Assembly: GCF_040954835.1 (NCBI RefSeq)
Contig: NC_090698.1
Coordinates: 6,632,501-6,696,500 of the forward strand
Source: Lepisosteus oculatus
Taxonomy: Eukaryota > Chordata > Actinopteri > Semionotiformes > Lepisosteidae
Direction of reading: 5' to 3'
DNA: 64,000 nucleotides
Below, in pieces: positions 53,301 through 64,000 of the stretch (positions are counted from its first letter, which is position 1; each line of letters starts with the position of its first letter). The position numbers were made by a program, and so were the translations under genes. The notes beneath the pieces are model-generated. The model did no database searches. It saw only the letters and a list, made by a program, of their open reading frames with translations, and was not told the origin of the DNA.

Positions 53301-56300
53301 ATGCACTCATGGCTCAAAACTGAAAAAGACTCAACCCTGTGTGATAATGATATATATCTGTGTGTAGCGCATATCCCTTTCATACCCTATAACCCAGGGA
53401 CATGTGCTTCTCTTTGGGGATCTAAATGGTAGGACAAGTACTGAGTGTGAGTAAGTACATAGGGAAACAGCCATGTATGTGGATGGTACCACATATCCAC
53501 CACAATGCAGAGTAGTAACTATGACTGTGTGTTGAATGGGCATGAGAACTGTCTTGGATCTGTACAATATTCATAGATCAGAAGGGTCTCTTCAGGTTGG
53601 TTCACCTATTGTTCAGTTGTTGGGCCAAGTGTAGTTGTTTGTGCCATCACCGACATGGACTCCTCTTTTATCAGTGCATTCACTGCCAGACCAAAATATC
53701 CCTTTTGGGCTACAGTCGAAACTCTGTTTTCCTGAGCAGAACCAAGGAACATACAATCACACACTACAGGCTGGAACACAGGTACAGAGCTCCAGACAAC
53801 CTAGGAGTACACAAACACACCTTGTAAACCATACTTTTTGGATGGCACAGAAGACCAGCAAACAGCAACCAGTTCTACAGGAATGGCAAATCCTATTTAC
53901 CACAGACAACACCTGCACGACATGATAGGTGAATTAATGTTTAACATTAATGAAATATTCCAAAGAGCATCAATTAAGGCACTCATTAAGAATTCAGTCC
54001 AAAGTTAAAAGAAAACCTGTTTGACAATGATAAAAAGGAAAATATCAAATCAGAAACCTCATCATTCACACAGCTCCGATTTATGCCTCTGGTACTGTTT
54101 TTAAATATTACAAACAAACTCTGAAAGTCACAAAATGAAAACACATCTACATAACCCTCACTCTGGAGATTCAGTAAATCAAAATCAGGTCTGGGAAATG
54201 TGGAATAGTTTAAGCACAACAGAGCCTCAGGAAACATGGCAAAATACAGAATGGAAATATTTGGGAAAAACTGCTTTGGAAACCTTTATGAAAAAAAATC
54301 CACACAGAGGTTTCCAATCTTGACATATTGTCATTCAGGAAAAACTAAAAATGCTTCAGCCGTGAATGAAAAACAACCAAACTTTGCAGAGCAGTCACCT
54401 TGCAAGCGCTCACAGAGCTCCAAACACCCAGAAACCCTTCACTCTCAATAGCATCAGAACCGAGAAGCTCAAACACAGCAGGGTTGAGCTGCAAGAGGCC
54501 CTGCTTAAGATACTGAACCTCAGTGCCGAATTTCCTATTAGGCCTACGAAATGTCTAGGGCCTACGAAGGAGAGAAACACTAGTGACTAACGAAAAACGG
54601 GTTGAAACTACATGCTTGCGATCGACTCTAGGTGCTCCAAATCAATAACCCTACGGTATCTAGCGGCTGTTCTAGATACTAGAAGTATCGAAGGGATGGT
54701 CGCTCGACTCAATCACACAGTTTAGCATGAGAATAGTTGAAAGTGCATCATGTCAATCGACGTCATTCAGAGGGGACGTTCACCCCTCTTTTTGCACGTT
54801 TCGGAGTGAAAGTGCCAAGGGCCTACGAACCCCAAAATCCCATCTGTTGAGCTTGGCACTGTGCACAGCTATGCCCCTGACGTCTGGGACCTTTTATCTC
54901 TTTATCAAATTTACAAAGAGGAGATAAAACCATCCCCATTCACTTCTAAGGCATGTGGAAACGGAGGAATGTGGTGAAGGTGTTTTCGAGTATTATCAAT
55001 ACCGAAAAGACTGGCCTTCAGTACTGAGCACAGGATCCTGAGACACTGGGAGTCAGATTGACTTCCTTCAAAAACACTACATTACTGGCCACATTTAGCC
55101 CTTACACACCCTAATTAATAAATACATCTTTAAAAAAAATAAGGGCAAGGTACTTTGCTGAATTCAAATAAAGCATTTGATTCTGTTATGTACAAATGTT
55201 TATATTACAAAATTCTCCAGAGCTGTTTTAGGGAGTAACGTACATGGCGTTGTTGATCTGTTGAAAGAGCAAGTTCTTTAAAAGTGGGTGGGGCATGAGT
55301 CTGGGCTGTAGTCAGAGTCCATGGCTGTCTAATGTCTACTGTACTGTATGTCATTGCAGTGACAACTGCCCCAGGGCTCAGTCTGTACAACATTTTAAGT
55401 TAAAATCCTGCACAGATGACCTGTGTCATCCGACAGAGCAGAGGCTGGAGCAGAACTGTCACCCCAGCCAGTTAATTTAAAACAAAAATCAGGTCGACTT
55501 CCCAGAACTCAGGAAAGTGGGGTCTGTTTCACTCTTGGCAACACTGTCTTAGCACATGAGTTACAACCTGTAGGGCCTGTAGATTGTGGATTGTCTTATC
55601 CAGCACCTTGAGTTATATGGAAGTGAGGTGCAGTTTCTCTCAGTCAGCAAAACTGTACACAGTGGGATAAACGCCCAGGTACGGAAAACACTAATCCCCA
55701 CATGCAAGACTGAATTAGACCTGTATTCCCTTCTTGGCTGCTCATCACCTTCATTGAAAAAGAGTCTCAAAGGTCTGGATGTATATTTGAAAAAAACTCC
55801 CCCAGACTTTTGCAGTCCAAAGGTTCCCTTGGCCACCTGGCCTTGAAGCTCACTGCACACTAAAACTGAGCACCTGCAGGACAGCACCAGTCAAACACAC
55901 TGAAGTTGGAGTTAACCACAGTCCACGGCAGATCAGACACCTTGCAGAGAAGCAGAGAAGGCTAGAGTAACAGTAGAACGAAGAGGGAGACAAACAGGGA
56001 GCAAGGCTGTGATGTGTCAGTGTTTTATCTCCCTGCGTCTGTCTGTGTTTGTTTAGTATAAGCACACTGTTTCTTCATCCCTTAAAATGGATTCATTAAT
56101 CCTATAATAATTTGACTTTACTGAAGTGAAGGGTGGTGCACATTCTGTGGAAATACATGTGGTTAATACATGCTTAAATAGGTAGAAACAGTAATTATTG
56201 GTTTAACTGCACTACAACAAAGCCTTCACGAGGTGTGTTAGAGTAATTAATCTAACGAGCTTTGATCTGACAATTGAGCCATTTACTTTGTTTTTTGTTT

Positions 56301-59300
56301 CCTACACTCTTGAAGAGTGTGTGTCAGTCATTATGCTGCTGCTTCATCCGGGAACATGTGCTGTTGTGTTGCATTGCCCTGCAAGCGAATTGTGAAGCCT
56401 TCCCTTGTCTTAAGGCACCTAGCTTGACTCTCAGTGTTTCCACTCCGGGTCCTCCCCAGTTATATTCTGGTCTGATGAGCTCAGTCCTCTCTGGCCCTTG
56501 TACTGCTGTCAGGGAGGAATAAAGAACAGTGTGTCTGAGCTGTTTGGCATTCAACACATTGCGAGCTGCAAAGGTCTTATAGGGATTAGAGCATCTCTCT
56601 CTGGCAACACTGCAAGATCACAGGTGTGATCATCTTAGCAGATCATAAGGGCTGCTTTAGCACAGCTAGCCTGGCCCACCCAACCTCAGCATCACCAGTG
56701 ACCTCTGTACTAAAGGGTTGCAATATGATACAGCCTGCACTGCACTGGACCAATGGTCTCTGGACTGTAGGGTTACAATATGACACAGACTGGACCAGTG
56801 ATCTCTGGACTGTAGGGTTACAATATGACACAGACTTGACCAGTGATCTCTGGACTGTAGGGTTACAATATGACACAGACTGGACCAGTGATCTCTGGAC
56901 TGTAGGGTTACAATATGACACAGACTGGACCAGTGATCTCTGGACTATAGGGTTACAATATGACACAGCACAGACTGGACCAGTGGGGCTATAATGATTA
57001 CAGTGATTACAGGGACTACAGTGGATCACTGGACTGAGGGGCTACAAGATGATTAAACCCAGATTGGATGCAGCAGTCTCAACACTGGACCTTGGCCCCA
57101 GTCTGGCCCAGTGTCATATTATAATCATAATTAATATCCCTGTACTATAAAGGAAGCGGGCAGTGTAAGGCAGTAAGTCTCTGAACTCATGACTGGTGGG
57201 TTGTGGGTTCAAATCCCCTCTGTGGTCCTAATGCTGTACCTTGTTACTTTACCCCAGTGTCTTTAGTCCACCCAAGAGGGACCACCATTGCTGGGGGTAG
57301 TTCCTGTGATTGAGTGGTGTCTCATCTGGAAGGGGGTGTCATGTGCTTTCTCTTCCACTTAAGGCCATGGACACCAGGATGAGCTCTGGCCCAATGATCT
57401 CATGTAGCATGAATATGGAAATGACTTACCCTGCCTTCTATAGTGTACTGTCACTTGCTTCACTGTACAATAGTGTATTGTAGATTACTATACAGTAATG
57501 TACTGCAGTCTGCTTCAGTGTACAATAGGGTACTGTAGATTACTTCAGTGTAAAGAAGTGTACTGTAGATTACTGTACAATAGTGTACTCTAGATTACTA
57601 TACAGCAGTTTACTACAGTCTGCTTCATTGTACAATAGTGTACTGTAGATAACTGTACAATTGTGTACCGTAGATTATTATACAGGAGTGTACTGCAGTT
57701 TGCTTCAGTGTAGTGCACTTACTGTGTAACAGAAGGGGGAGGTATGGAGGGGCTGGGGTGGAGGCAAACCTGTGGCCATGTGGAATCCGTCTCTACCCAG
57801 CTGTAATTACAGAGCACAGGGGGGTGCTGCTTGCCTGTCTGAACAGCACTGAGGTTTACGAGAGAGGGAGAAGGAGACGGAAAGAGAGAGAGGACGGAGA
57901 CTGCCAGAGTAAAGAAACTACAGGGGGACAGAATGATGGCAGGGGCAGGAATTTCTTTATTCGTGTTTTTCAAATTGTAATTGTTCTTGCAGTTCCTTGA
58001 GGGAATTGTGCGGAGGGAGAGAGTGAGCGCTCAGATACTGTGACATTAAGGACAGCACCCTTAGGAAACCTGACCACAGGAAATGTGCATGTTTTTTTTC
58101 CCCTTTCTTCTGTGGTCGAGGCCGTAATGTGATTCTGCTTTGCTTTGTCATAGTTTCTCACAGTGTGGATCATGATATCTGGACATACTTCACTGGATAT
58201 TTCCCACAAGATACTGTGCCTTTCACGTAGCATACATAAATTATTGTGTTTAGTGTCAGTCACCATGTTACAAAAAAAAAGATCATTGCTGCTCTTGAAT
58301 CGGTTCATAAAGAACAAACTTGATCATTCCCCAGTCTGGGAGCAATGTCTTTAGCCTTCGACTATGAAAGGACTTGATACAGGGTGTTCAAACTAGTGAC
58401 AAGTTATTGACAAGGTCAGCCCATTGGGTTTCTTCAGGGCCAGCAGTACAACAGCAAGTGGAAATTGAGAGGAAGTGCACCGAGTCCTGAAAACAGGAAG
58501 TGTGTACACAGGAGACCCGTGGCACTGAGCCCGCTAGAAAACAGGCCCTGAGATCTGCCTAAGTGATAGAATAGGCAACCCCTTCTGAACTGGACAGAGG
58601 CAATCTCTCCAGGTACATCAAACCCCCCAGATACCCTTTGAGATATCTACCGCAGTCCATTAATGTCAAATGCAGAGCCGAGAGAGCAACAGAGCTAAAT
58701 AAGCGATCTGGACAACCAATGTAAAGCAAAGAAGACACCTGGTTATGAAAATGTGGTCAAACCACAGGCAAAAATTCTCAAATACCTCAAATACCTGTGC
58801 CAGATTAACATGGGAAGCAGGAGCTTGACACTGTCAGAATGAGGAAAGTGTCTAATCTGTGAGCACAAATTAGCCCTCGGATCATGTCTTGAGCAAAGTA
58901 CGCCTCTGTAGTGGTCTGCATCTTTGGGTAGCACACAAGCCAGGCCCTGGGACAGAGCGAGGGCGAGGGACGGAGAGGCAGGTGGACTGGAGGACGGTGT
59001 CAGGCTGTGGCGTGTGTGTACGAAAGCTCCAGCTGGTCTGGAGGAAACAGCACAGCACACTCCTCCCCTCCCCTCAGTGTCTCGCTTCGTCTCTCCCTTC
59101 CTCGCTCTGTGTCTGTATGTAATTACTGTGGCAGGACCAGGTGTAATCTTGGTGCAGACAGGTACAGACTAGGAGAGGAGTCTGGGAACAGGCCAGACCA
59201 CAGTTCCCTAAACACAGAGGGAAAAGATACCTCACAGCATTGTAGTCTTTCTGTGCTGCTTCCCTCCTCCTCCCTCTCTGTTGCTGCTCCCTCTCTGCCC

Positions 59301-62300
59301 TCGTTTCACTTGAATCCAATTCAAACACTTCGTTGGCATGGCGGAGTAGTTGCAGGATTGCCAATGCACACCTCTCTTGACTCTCTTCCTGCTCCTCTTC
59401 CATCGTGAAATGACCTGGAGTCTCTGAATCGGGAAGCCAGTCTGAGGGAAAATATCTCTCTCCTTTTCCTCTCCCTCTCTCTCTCCGCGATGCCAGACCT
59501 GTCCTGTAATTGTAGACTACTGATTGTAAGCCGTCACCCTCCTCCCACTGCACCTCCACACTCGCTCGGTTCACTGCACTCCGAAAGTAATTTGCATTTT
59601 TGTTTATCTTTTTTGCTTTGTTCTGCTGTTTCTCGTGTCTTGAAATAAATCTGGTAGCACGTTTAAGGCAGGCTGACTGGATTAGATTGATTATTGTGTA
59701 GCTCCCTGTAGTTGGTCCCCACCCGGTGGGAAAATTACACAGCTTCACATACAGCAGCTCTCCAGGTGTGCGCTGTGGCCAGCTATCTTTGTACACCACC
59801 TGTACTGGCAATTGCTATGTGATCACCAGGTGTGCAGTATATTTCCTACATGTATACCCTTCTGATTAAACCATACGGCTTTGCTGGACAAAGTTCATAG
59901 CAACATGCAAATCCTTATCCACACATTTGCTTCATGGGCAGACTGTAAAACTGTGCTTTCCTGCACTCTGTTGTACTCTAGTGTGTACTATAGTGCAGTG
60001 TTTTCCATAGGCGTTATGTATTTATCTGTGCTATACTGCCCCGGTCTGTGTTGCACTGGTCTGAGCTGTGCAGTAGTGCATTGTTCTGTACTGCAGAACA
60101 TTAGTGTACAATAACAGACTGCCCCATCACCTCTCTCTCCAGATGAATCAAATCAGGGAGAAAAGAAGTACGTGAAGGAGCTGTTATTCAATACGTCAGA
60201 GATGCGGCGCAGTCTGGGGGAGGGCCGGCTGGTCACCCAGGCCGAGCTGCGGCTTTTCGTTAAGACTGTTTTCATGGAGCCTGGCAATGAGCAGCGCCTG
60301 GACCTGTACAAGGTAATACTGCACCACACCAGCACAGCTGCAGACTGCACATTGACACGCCTGCACCGAGCAGCACCTGGACCTGTACAGGGTAATACTG
60401 CACCACACCAGCACAGCTGCAGACTGCACATTGACACGCCTGCACCGAGCAGCACCTGGACCTGTACAGGGTAATACTGCACCACACCAGCACAGCTGCA
60501 GACTGCACATTGACACGCCTGCACCGAGCAGCACCTGGGCCTGAACAGGGTAATACTACACCACACCAGCACAGCTACAGACTGCACATTGACACGCCTG
60601 CACCGAGCAGCACCTGGGCCTGAACAGGGTAATACTGCACCACACCAGCACAGCTGCAGACTGCACATTGACACGCCTGCACCGAGCAGCACCTGGGCCT
60701 GAACAGGGTAATACTGCACCACACCAGCACAGCTGCAGACTGCACATTGACACGCCTGCACCGAGCAGCACCTGGGCCTGAACAGGGTAATACTGCACCA
60801 CACCAGCACAGCTGCAGACTGCACATTGACACGCCTGCACCGAGCAGCACCTGGGCCTGAACAGGGTAATACTGCACCACACCAGCACAGCTGCAGACTG
60901 CACATTGACACGCCTGCACCGAGCAGCACCTGGGCCTGAACAGGGTAATACTGCACCACACCAGCACAGCTGCAGACTGCACATTGACACGCCTGCACCG
61001 AGCAGCACCTGGACCTGAACAGGGTAATACTGCACCACACCAGCACAGCTACAGACTGCACATTGACACGCCTGCACCGAGCAACACTTGGAGCTGTACA
61101 AGTTAACAGACATACAACTACACACGGATCACTGATTTTGCCTGGGGCGCTACACAATTACAGAGATATTAAACTTTACAATTACTCAACAACATAACCA
61201 CACCTACGCATCCGTATAACTGTTAATTGAATTCCACTGACAGACCAGGATGTGATGTTCTACAGAGAGAAATCAACACAGCTGACAAGCTCAGTCTGTG
61301 CTTTTGCCTTTAAACACCTGAACCTTCTCAGTAGGGAGCATCTTCAAACTTCCTGCTGCATGCAGCAGCCTCAGTAGATGGGCCTGTGCCAGGTTTTGCT
61401 AGGCTGACTTATCCCCGTGGGCCAAATAAGGGGTTTTAGTGCAATTGTGTCTCTAACCAGGGGGTGTTTAAACAGCTGGCTAGCGTGACGGCTCATCTCT
61501 TATGCTGACAGGGGTTTGGTGCTGAAAAGATCCAGGGTCCCCCTGATTTAGAGCTGTAAACTGGCCCTTGTTATAGCACGTGAGGTACCTGTGGGGTGTA
61601 CACCCTCTTTGGCTTAGCACTGGCCGACTGCTGGACCCCTCAATTCACATGATTCCCGTTTTGGTCCCATGCAAAACACCATAGGGGAATTCTGCCCAAT
61701 TACTCCAAAGGGTGTCTGTTTCCTATCTCCAGTCCTGGTGGAGCCCTGTGCCTGCTGGTTTTCATTCCAGCCGAACGCTATAATTTTCAGAGCTAACTGC
61801 TGACTTTAATTAATCTGATCGCATTTTTTATCTTTTGTTTGACTTCTTTCTGCACTGAGTGTATTCAGCAATACCTGACTTCGAGGGTGCTGTTGCCAGC
61901 ACCTTTTGCATGCAGAAGTCCATGCACTCTCTCATTATTAGGAGTTGTCTGCTGTCCGCACAGTTAATTAAAGGCAATCAATTCATGGCGAAAAGCCGAA
62001 AAACATTGTATCCCATTGCAGAGCTCCAGCTGGTTACATTTCAGGCAGTTCAGTAACTGGTACAGGGACGATTCACATTTTCAAGAGTCAAAATCAAGTT
62101 TTGAAATTTTAAGATTTAAGATTTTAAGCACCAAAACCAAAACCAAAAACTGAAACTTATTATCCTGTCCTGACCTGTGTCAAACCACATAATCTATTCT
62201 TATATATTACGCACATAAACAAAGAACTCACATAAAAAAGACTTAATTACTGCTTCAGACTAATAGCAATGACACAGACATCCAGGCAGTGTCTTCTGGG

Positions 62301-63692
62301 AATACGATTTTACAAATCATATTTGAGGGTTTTTTTCTTAGTAATTTGTCATGTTTATATATCTTCTGTGTAGTTAAGATTTTCCTGTTAACTGTAATCA
62401 TTTTGCTTACATCTTTTCCAGTATGTGAAGTTTTTACATTTTTCTTCGTACTACAGTATTAATCATATTCCCTGAGCTGTTTTTTTTAAAGATTGCTCAG
62501 TCTGGATAAAGGCATCTGCCAAATACATTAAGAACAGCAATAATATTCTTAAAATATGTGTTCAGCTTTAAAACCTCCCATTTCAGGGGTGCGTAATTGC
62601 ATCCTGCTTTTTAGCTTTTCTAAATGACTCCTAAAGCACAGCTGGATTGTAAAACTGGTTCTGTTGATCACAGTCTAAATAAATTTCATTTTAGTGTTTA
62701 TTTGCTTAGCAAACACCCTTATCCTGGATGACTTAAGTTAAGAACAATTTAAATACAATATAGAAAAATACAGTAATATCATACACTGGTACAATATTAC
62801 TGAAGTTAATATTACATTTAATAACACATTTAATATTGTCAAGCTATGATATACGTATTGTTAAGCTATTAATGAATATTAATATCATTCTTAACAACAT
62901 ATTAATTACAAAAGAGATGCAGAAAAATCTGGAGGTTCTGGCCTCACTGCTCTTCGCCAGCCTGTGGCACAAATCACAACAGACACCTACACCCACTTCA
63001 TTAGTAACCCTAGCAACAAATTGGTAATTTCACATGATTGATACACACTCATATGATTGAAATTAAATTATCAAGCCCTGTTTTCATGTGGTCTTTAAGA
63101 CTGGAATACTATAGGGCACCATGCCAATAACTAGACATAATTCTGCCAAGCTGGACTTATAATGAACACTGCTCAGATTTTGTCAACTTTGAGTGTTAAG
63201 ATGAAATGTACAATCATCAGTTTAATCAATAGAAAAATTAATGTTTTGTTATCCCCATAAACATTGCAAACTCTGACATTACTGGTGTCGCCCAGACATT
63301 ATTCCAGCCCAATGCCCTGTGGTTTTGTATAACCAGATCTCTTCAAGAGAACATGCTTCCTCTCTTCCAGTTCATGAGGATCTGTGCAAGGCTCAGTTTT
63401 CATCAGACAGCTGTTCCGGAAAGACCAGCCAACTTTGCCAGGGATGGGCTCCAGGGTGTTGTTACCCCCAGTAGAATAATCTCTCTTTAAACTCAGATTA
63501 CATCTGATTCATTTTAACAGTCCCTCTCTGTGCATCTCTCTCCCTCTCCATCTTCCTGCCTGTCCCTTTTCTCTCAGTGCAAGGGGAACAAAACTCACTA
63601 CCTGAACTCACGCACCGTGTCGAAAGCATCACAGGATACATGGCTGTCCTTCGACGTAACGGAGACTGTCCGGGAGTGGCTGGCACTGTCTG
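50394..63692 (+). CDS. tgfb1: Transforming growth factor beta-1, exons 1-3 (partial)
   Basis: Exons 50394-50733, 60143-60312 and 63578-63692 (phases 1, 0, 1) give about 208 residues. Exon 1 encodes a signal peptide (LLFLGLWLLGSLSQVFA) and the start of the latency-associated peptide: LSTCK, whose cysteine links to LTBP or GARP in known TGFB1, then KRKRIEAIRGQILSKLRM and the glycosylation site YNST. Exon 2 has LLFNTSEMR and ends LDLYK, equivalent to the mammalian LDLYQ. Exon 3 has WLSFDVTETVREWL. Exon borders match human TGFB1. The integrin-binding site, furin site and mature growth factor lie beyond the right edge. The ATG context (GTCACCATGA) is good. Intron 2 opens with a minisatellite derived from the exon 2 end. 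Confidence 0.96.
50734..52535. other. tgfb1 intron 1, first part
   Basis: Unique-looking intronic DNA. No exon, RNA gene or repeat family recognised. Confidence 0.4.
52540..53065. repeat. 44-bp minisatellite in tgfb1 intron 1
   Basis: Unit CAGTCAGCCAGTGTGTCAGA plus CAGACAGTGTGGAGGTCAGT and ATCT. Copies are 44 bp apart (for example 52811 and 52855), with shorter units at the left end. Confidence 0.94.
53070..54510. other. tgfb1 intron 1, no feature recognised
   Basis: AT-rich, non-repetitive. Short open frames only, none with recognisable domains. Confidence 0.4.
54515..54950. other. CpG-retaining segment of unknown origin
   Basis: Contains many CG dinucleotides (CGATCGACTC, TCAATCGACGTC, GTCGCTCGACTC) and three copies of GGCCTACGAA (near 54541, 54559 and 54820) in an otherwise CpG-poor intron. 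No coding frame or known element recognised. Confidence 0.35.
54955..56695. other. tgfb1 intron 1, no feature recognised
   Basis: Ordinary intronic DNA without recognised exons or repeats. Confidence 0.35.
56700..56990. repeat. Second locus of the 45-bp minisatellite
   Basis: About six units with ACTGGACCAGTGATCTCTGG and ACTGTAGGGTTACAATATGA, essentially the unit of 17470-18935. Even the flanks have similar edges (GTGACCTCTG, and a TGCAATATGATACAG first unit). Confidence 0.94.
57165..57420 (+). mobile_element. tRNA-derived SINE, diverged
   Basis: Contains a B-box-like GGGTTCAAATCCCC with an upstream AGGCAGTAAGTCTCTGA head and GGAAGGGGGTGTCATGTG further in. Not obviously the same family as 28105-28372. 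Confidence 0.5.
57430..57715. repeat. Irregular TGTACTGTAGATTACT repeat
   Basis: Words such as GTGTACTGTAGATTACT, TATACAG(T/C)AGT and CAGTCTGCTTCAGTGTACAA recur at about 50-bp spacing. In tgfb1 intron 1 directly after the SINE. Confidence 0.75.
58375..58510 (+). repeat. Dispersed repeat family B
   Basis: Same order of blocks as 44640-44835: CAGCCCATTGGGTTTCTTCA, then CAAGTGGAAATTGAGAGGAA. Confidence 0.45.
59074..59811 (-). other. Longest non-repetitive open frame, antisense in tgfb1 intron 1
   Basis: A 245-codon frame with no tandem repeat. It includes an acidic, Gln-rich stretch (MEEEQEESQERCALAILQLL) and a basic segment. No domain or family was recognised. Purine-rich composition lowers stop frequency here, so this may not be a gene. 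Recorded because its length is unusual. Confidence 0.15.
60289..61110. repeat. 79-bp minisatellite containing the exon 2 end and splice donor of tgfb1
   Basis: Copies of GAGCAGC(G/A)CCTGG start at 60289 (inside exon 2), 60368, 60447, 60526, 60605, 60684, 60763, 60842, 60921, 61000 and 61079, always 79 bp apart. Each copy repeats about 24 bases of exon 2, the GGTAATACTGC donor and some intron. Later copies share GGGCCTGAACAG. Confidence 0.97.
61111..61720. other. tgfb1 intron 2, no feature recognised
   Basis: Ordinary intronic DNA. Confidence 0.35.
61725..61870 (+). repeat. Dispersed repeat family C
   Basis: Contains CCAGTCCTGGTGGAGCCCTG, TGCCTGCTGGTTTTCATTCC and a TTAATTAAT-containing 3' part. 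I recognise this string set as a widespread fish interspersed repeat, family not named. Confidence 0.5.
62490..62765. repeat. Inverted pair of a fish dispersed repeat (family D)
   Basis: CTGGATAAAGGCATCTGCCA at 62501-62520 and, in the opposite direction, CTTAGCAAACACCCTTATCC near 62704. Both are versions of the common GGATAAGGGCGTCTGC-type element, about 200 bp apart. Confidence 0.45.
62766..63570. other. tgfb1 intron 2, distal part
   Basis: AT-rich, no exon seen until the acceptor at 63576-63577. Confidence 0.35.
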
Positions 63693-63699
63693 GTCAGTC

Positions 63700-64000
63700 T
63701 CTGTAACAATAAGTTCTACTGTTGTACAGTAGAGCTGTGTGCTAGCAGTGCTGTGTGTTGTGTAGCGATATAATTGTGTATTTATATTCATCTGTGCTGT
63801 GTTGCGGTGATATTGTATATTATGTAATAATGCTGTTGTTTTCTTGTTGGTATATATTGTCTTGAAGCTGCTGGGCGTCCATGTTTTGTAACAGTGTGTG
63901 CAGTAATGCTGATGTATGTATAGTAATATGGTTGTGTGTTCTGTAGTAGTATTGGTTTGCTGTGTAGTAACATAGTTGTGTGTGGTCTGTTGTGTAGAAG
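63700..64000. repeat. Degenerate GTTGTGTAGTAA-type repeat in tgfb1 intron 3
   Basis: Words like GTGTTGTGTAG, TAGTAATGCTG and ATAGTTGTGTG recur irregularly up to the window edge. Confidence 0.5.

Noticed and set aside
60153-61157. 334-codon minus-strand frame in tgfb1 intron 2
   Set aside because: Produced by the 79-bp tandem array; the peptide is a repeat.

Overview
The window is vertebrate nuclear DNA, most likely from a ray-finned fish. The evidence is spliced genes with GT-AG introns, tRNA- and 5S-rRNA-derived SINEs, L2- and RTE-type LINE tails, and dispersed repeats typical of actinopterygian genomes. A non-teleost such as gar, bowfin or sturgeon is possible, but that is a guess. No prokaryotic or organellar features were seen.

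Five protein-coding loci can be rebuilt with phase-consistent exons. From left to right: axl (minus strand, 5' half only, 309-11616) encodes the signal peptide and both Ig domains of a TAM receptor tyrosine kinase. A PH-domain gene without an assigned symbol (plus, 17164-25021) is complete, with five exons and 263 codons. A CDKL1/CDKL4-type kinase (minus, 32236-40489) is complete, with nine coding exons and 343 codons. b9d2 (plus, 45461-46915) is complete, with three coding exons and 175 codons, the same length as the human protein. tgfb1 (plus, 50394-63692) is partial: exons 1-3 cover the signal peptide and most of the latency-associated peptide, and the remainder lies beyond the right edge. 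A possible sixth, coiled-coil locus on the minus strand (28494-29785) is weakly supported.

AXL, TGFB1 and B9D2 are also neighbours on human 19q13.2, so the block is old, but the order differs and a CDKL kinase lies between them. The B9D2 and CDKL genes are divergently arranged around a CpG-rich region with CCAAT, CACGTG and RFX-like sites, which would suit two cilium genes.

The most striking non-genic property is the minisatellite load. At least 16 independent arrays (units 31-90 bp, about 12 kb, roughly 19% of the window) sit in introns and flanks. Many share a GTGTCAGTG-like core, and several have unit lengths divisible by 3, giving long false reading frames on both strands. Notable cases are a 79-bp array in tgfb1 that has copied the end of exon 2 with its splice donor, a 45-bp unit present at two loci 38 kb apart, and a 69-bp near-perfect inverted repeat in the kinase gene whose loop matches another intron of the same gene.
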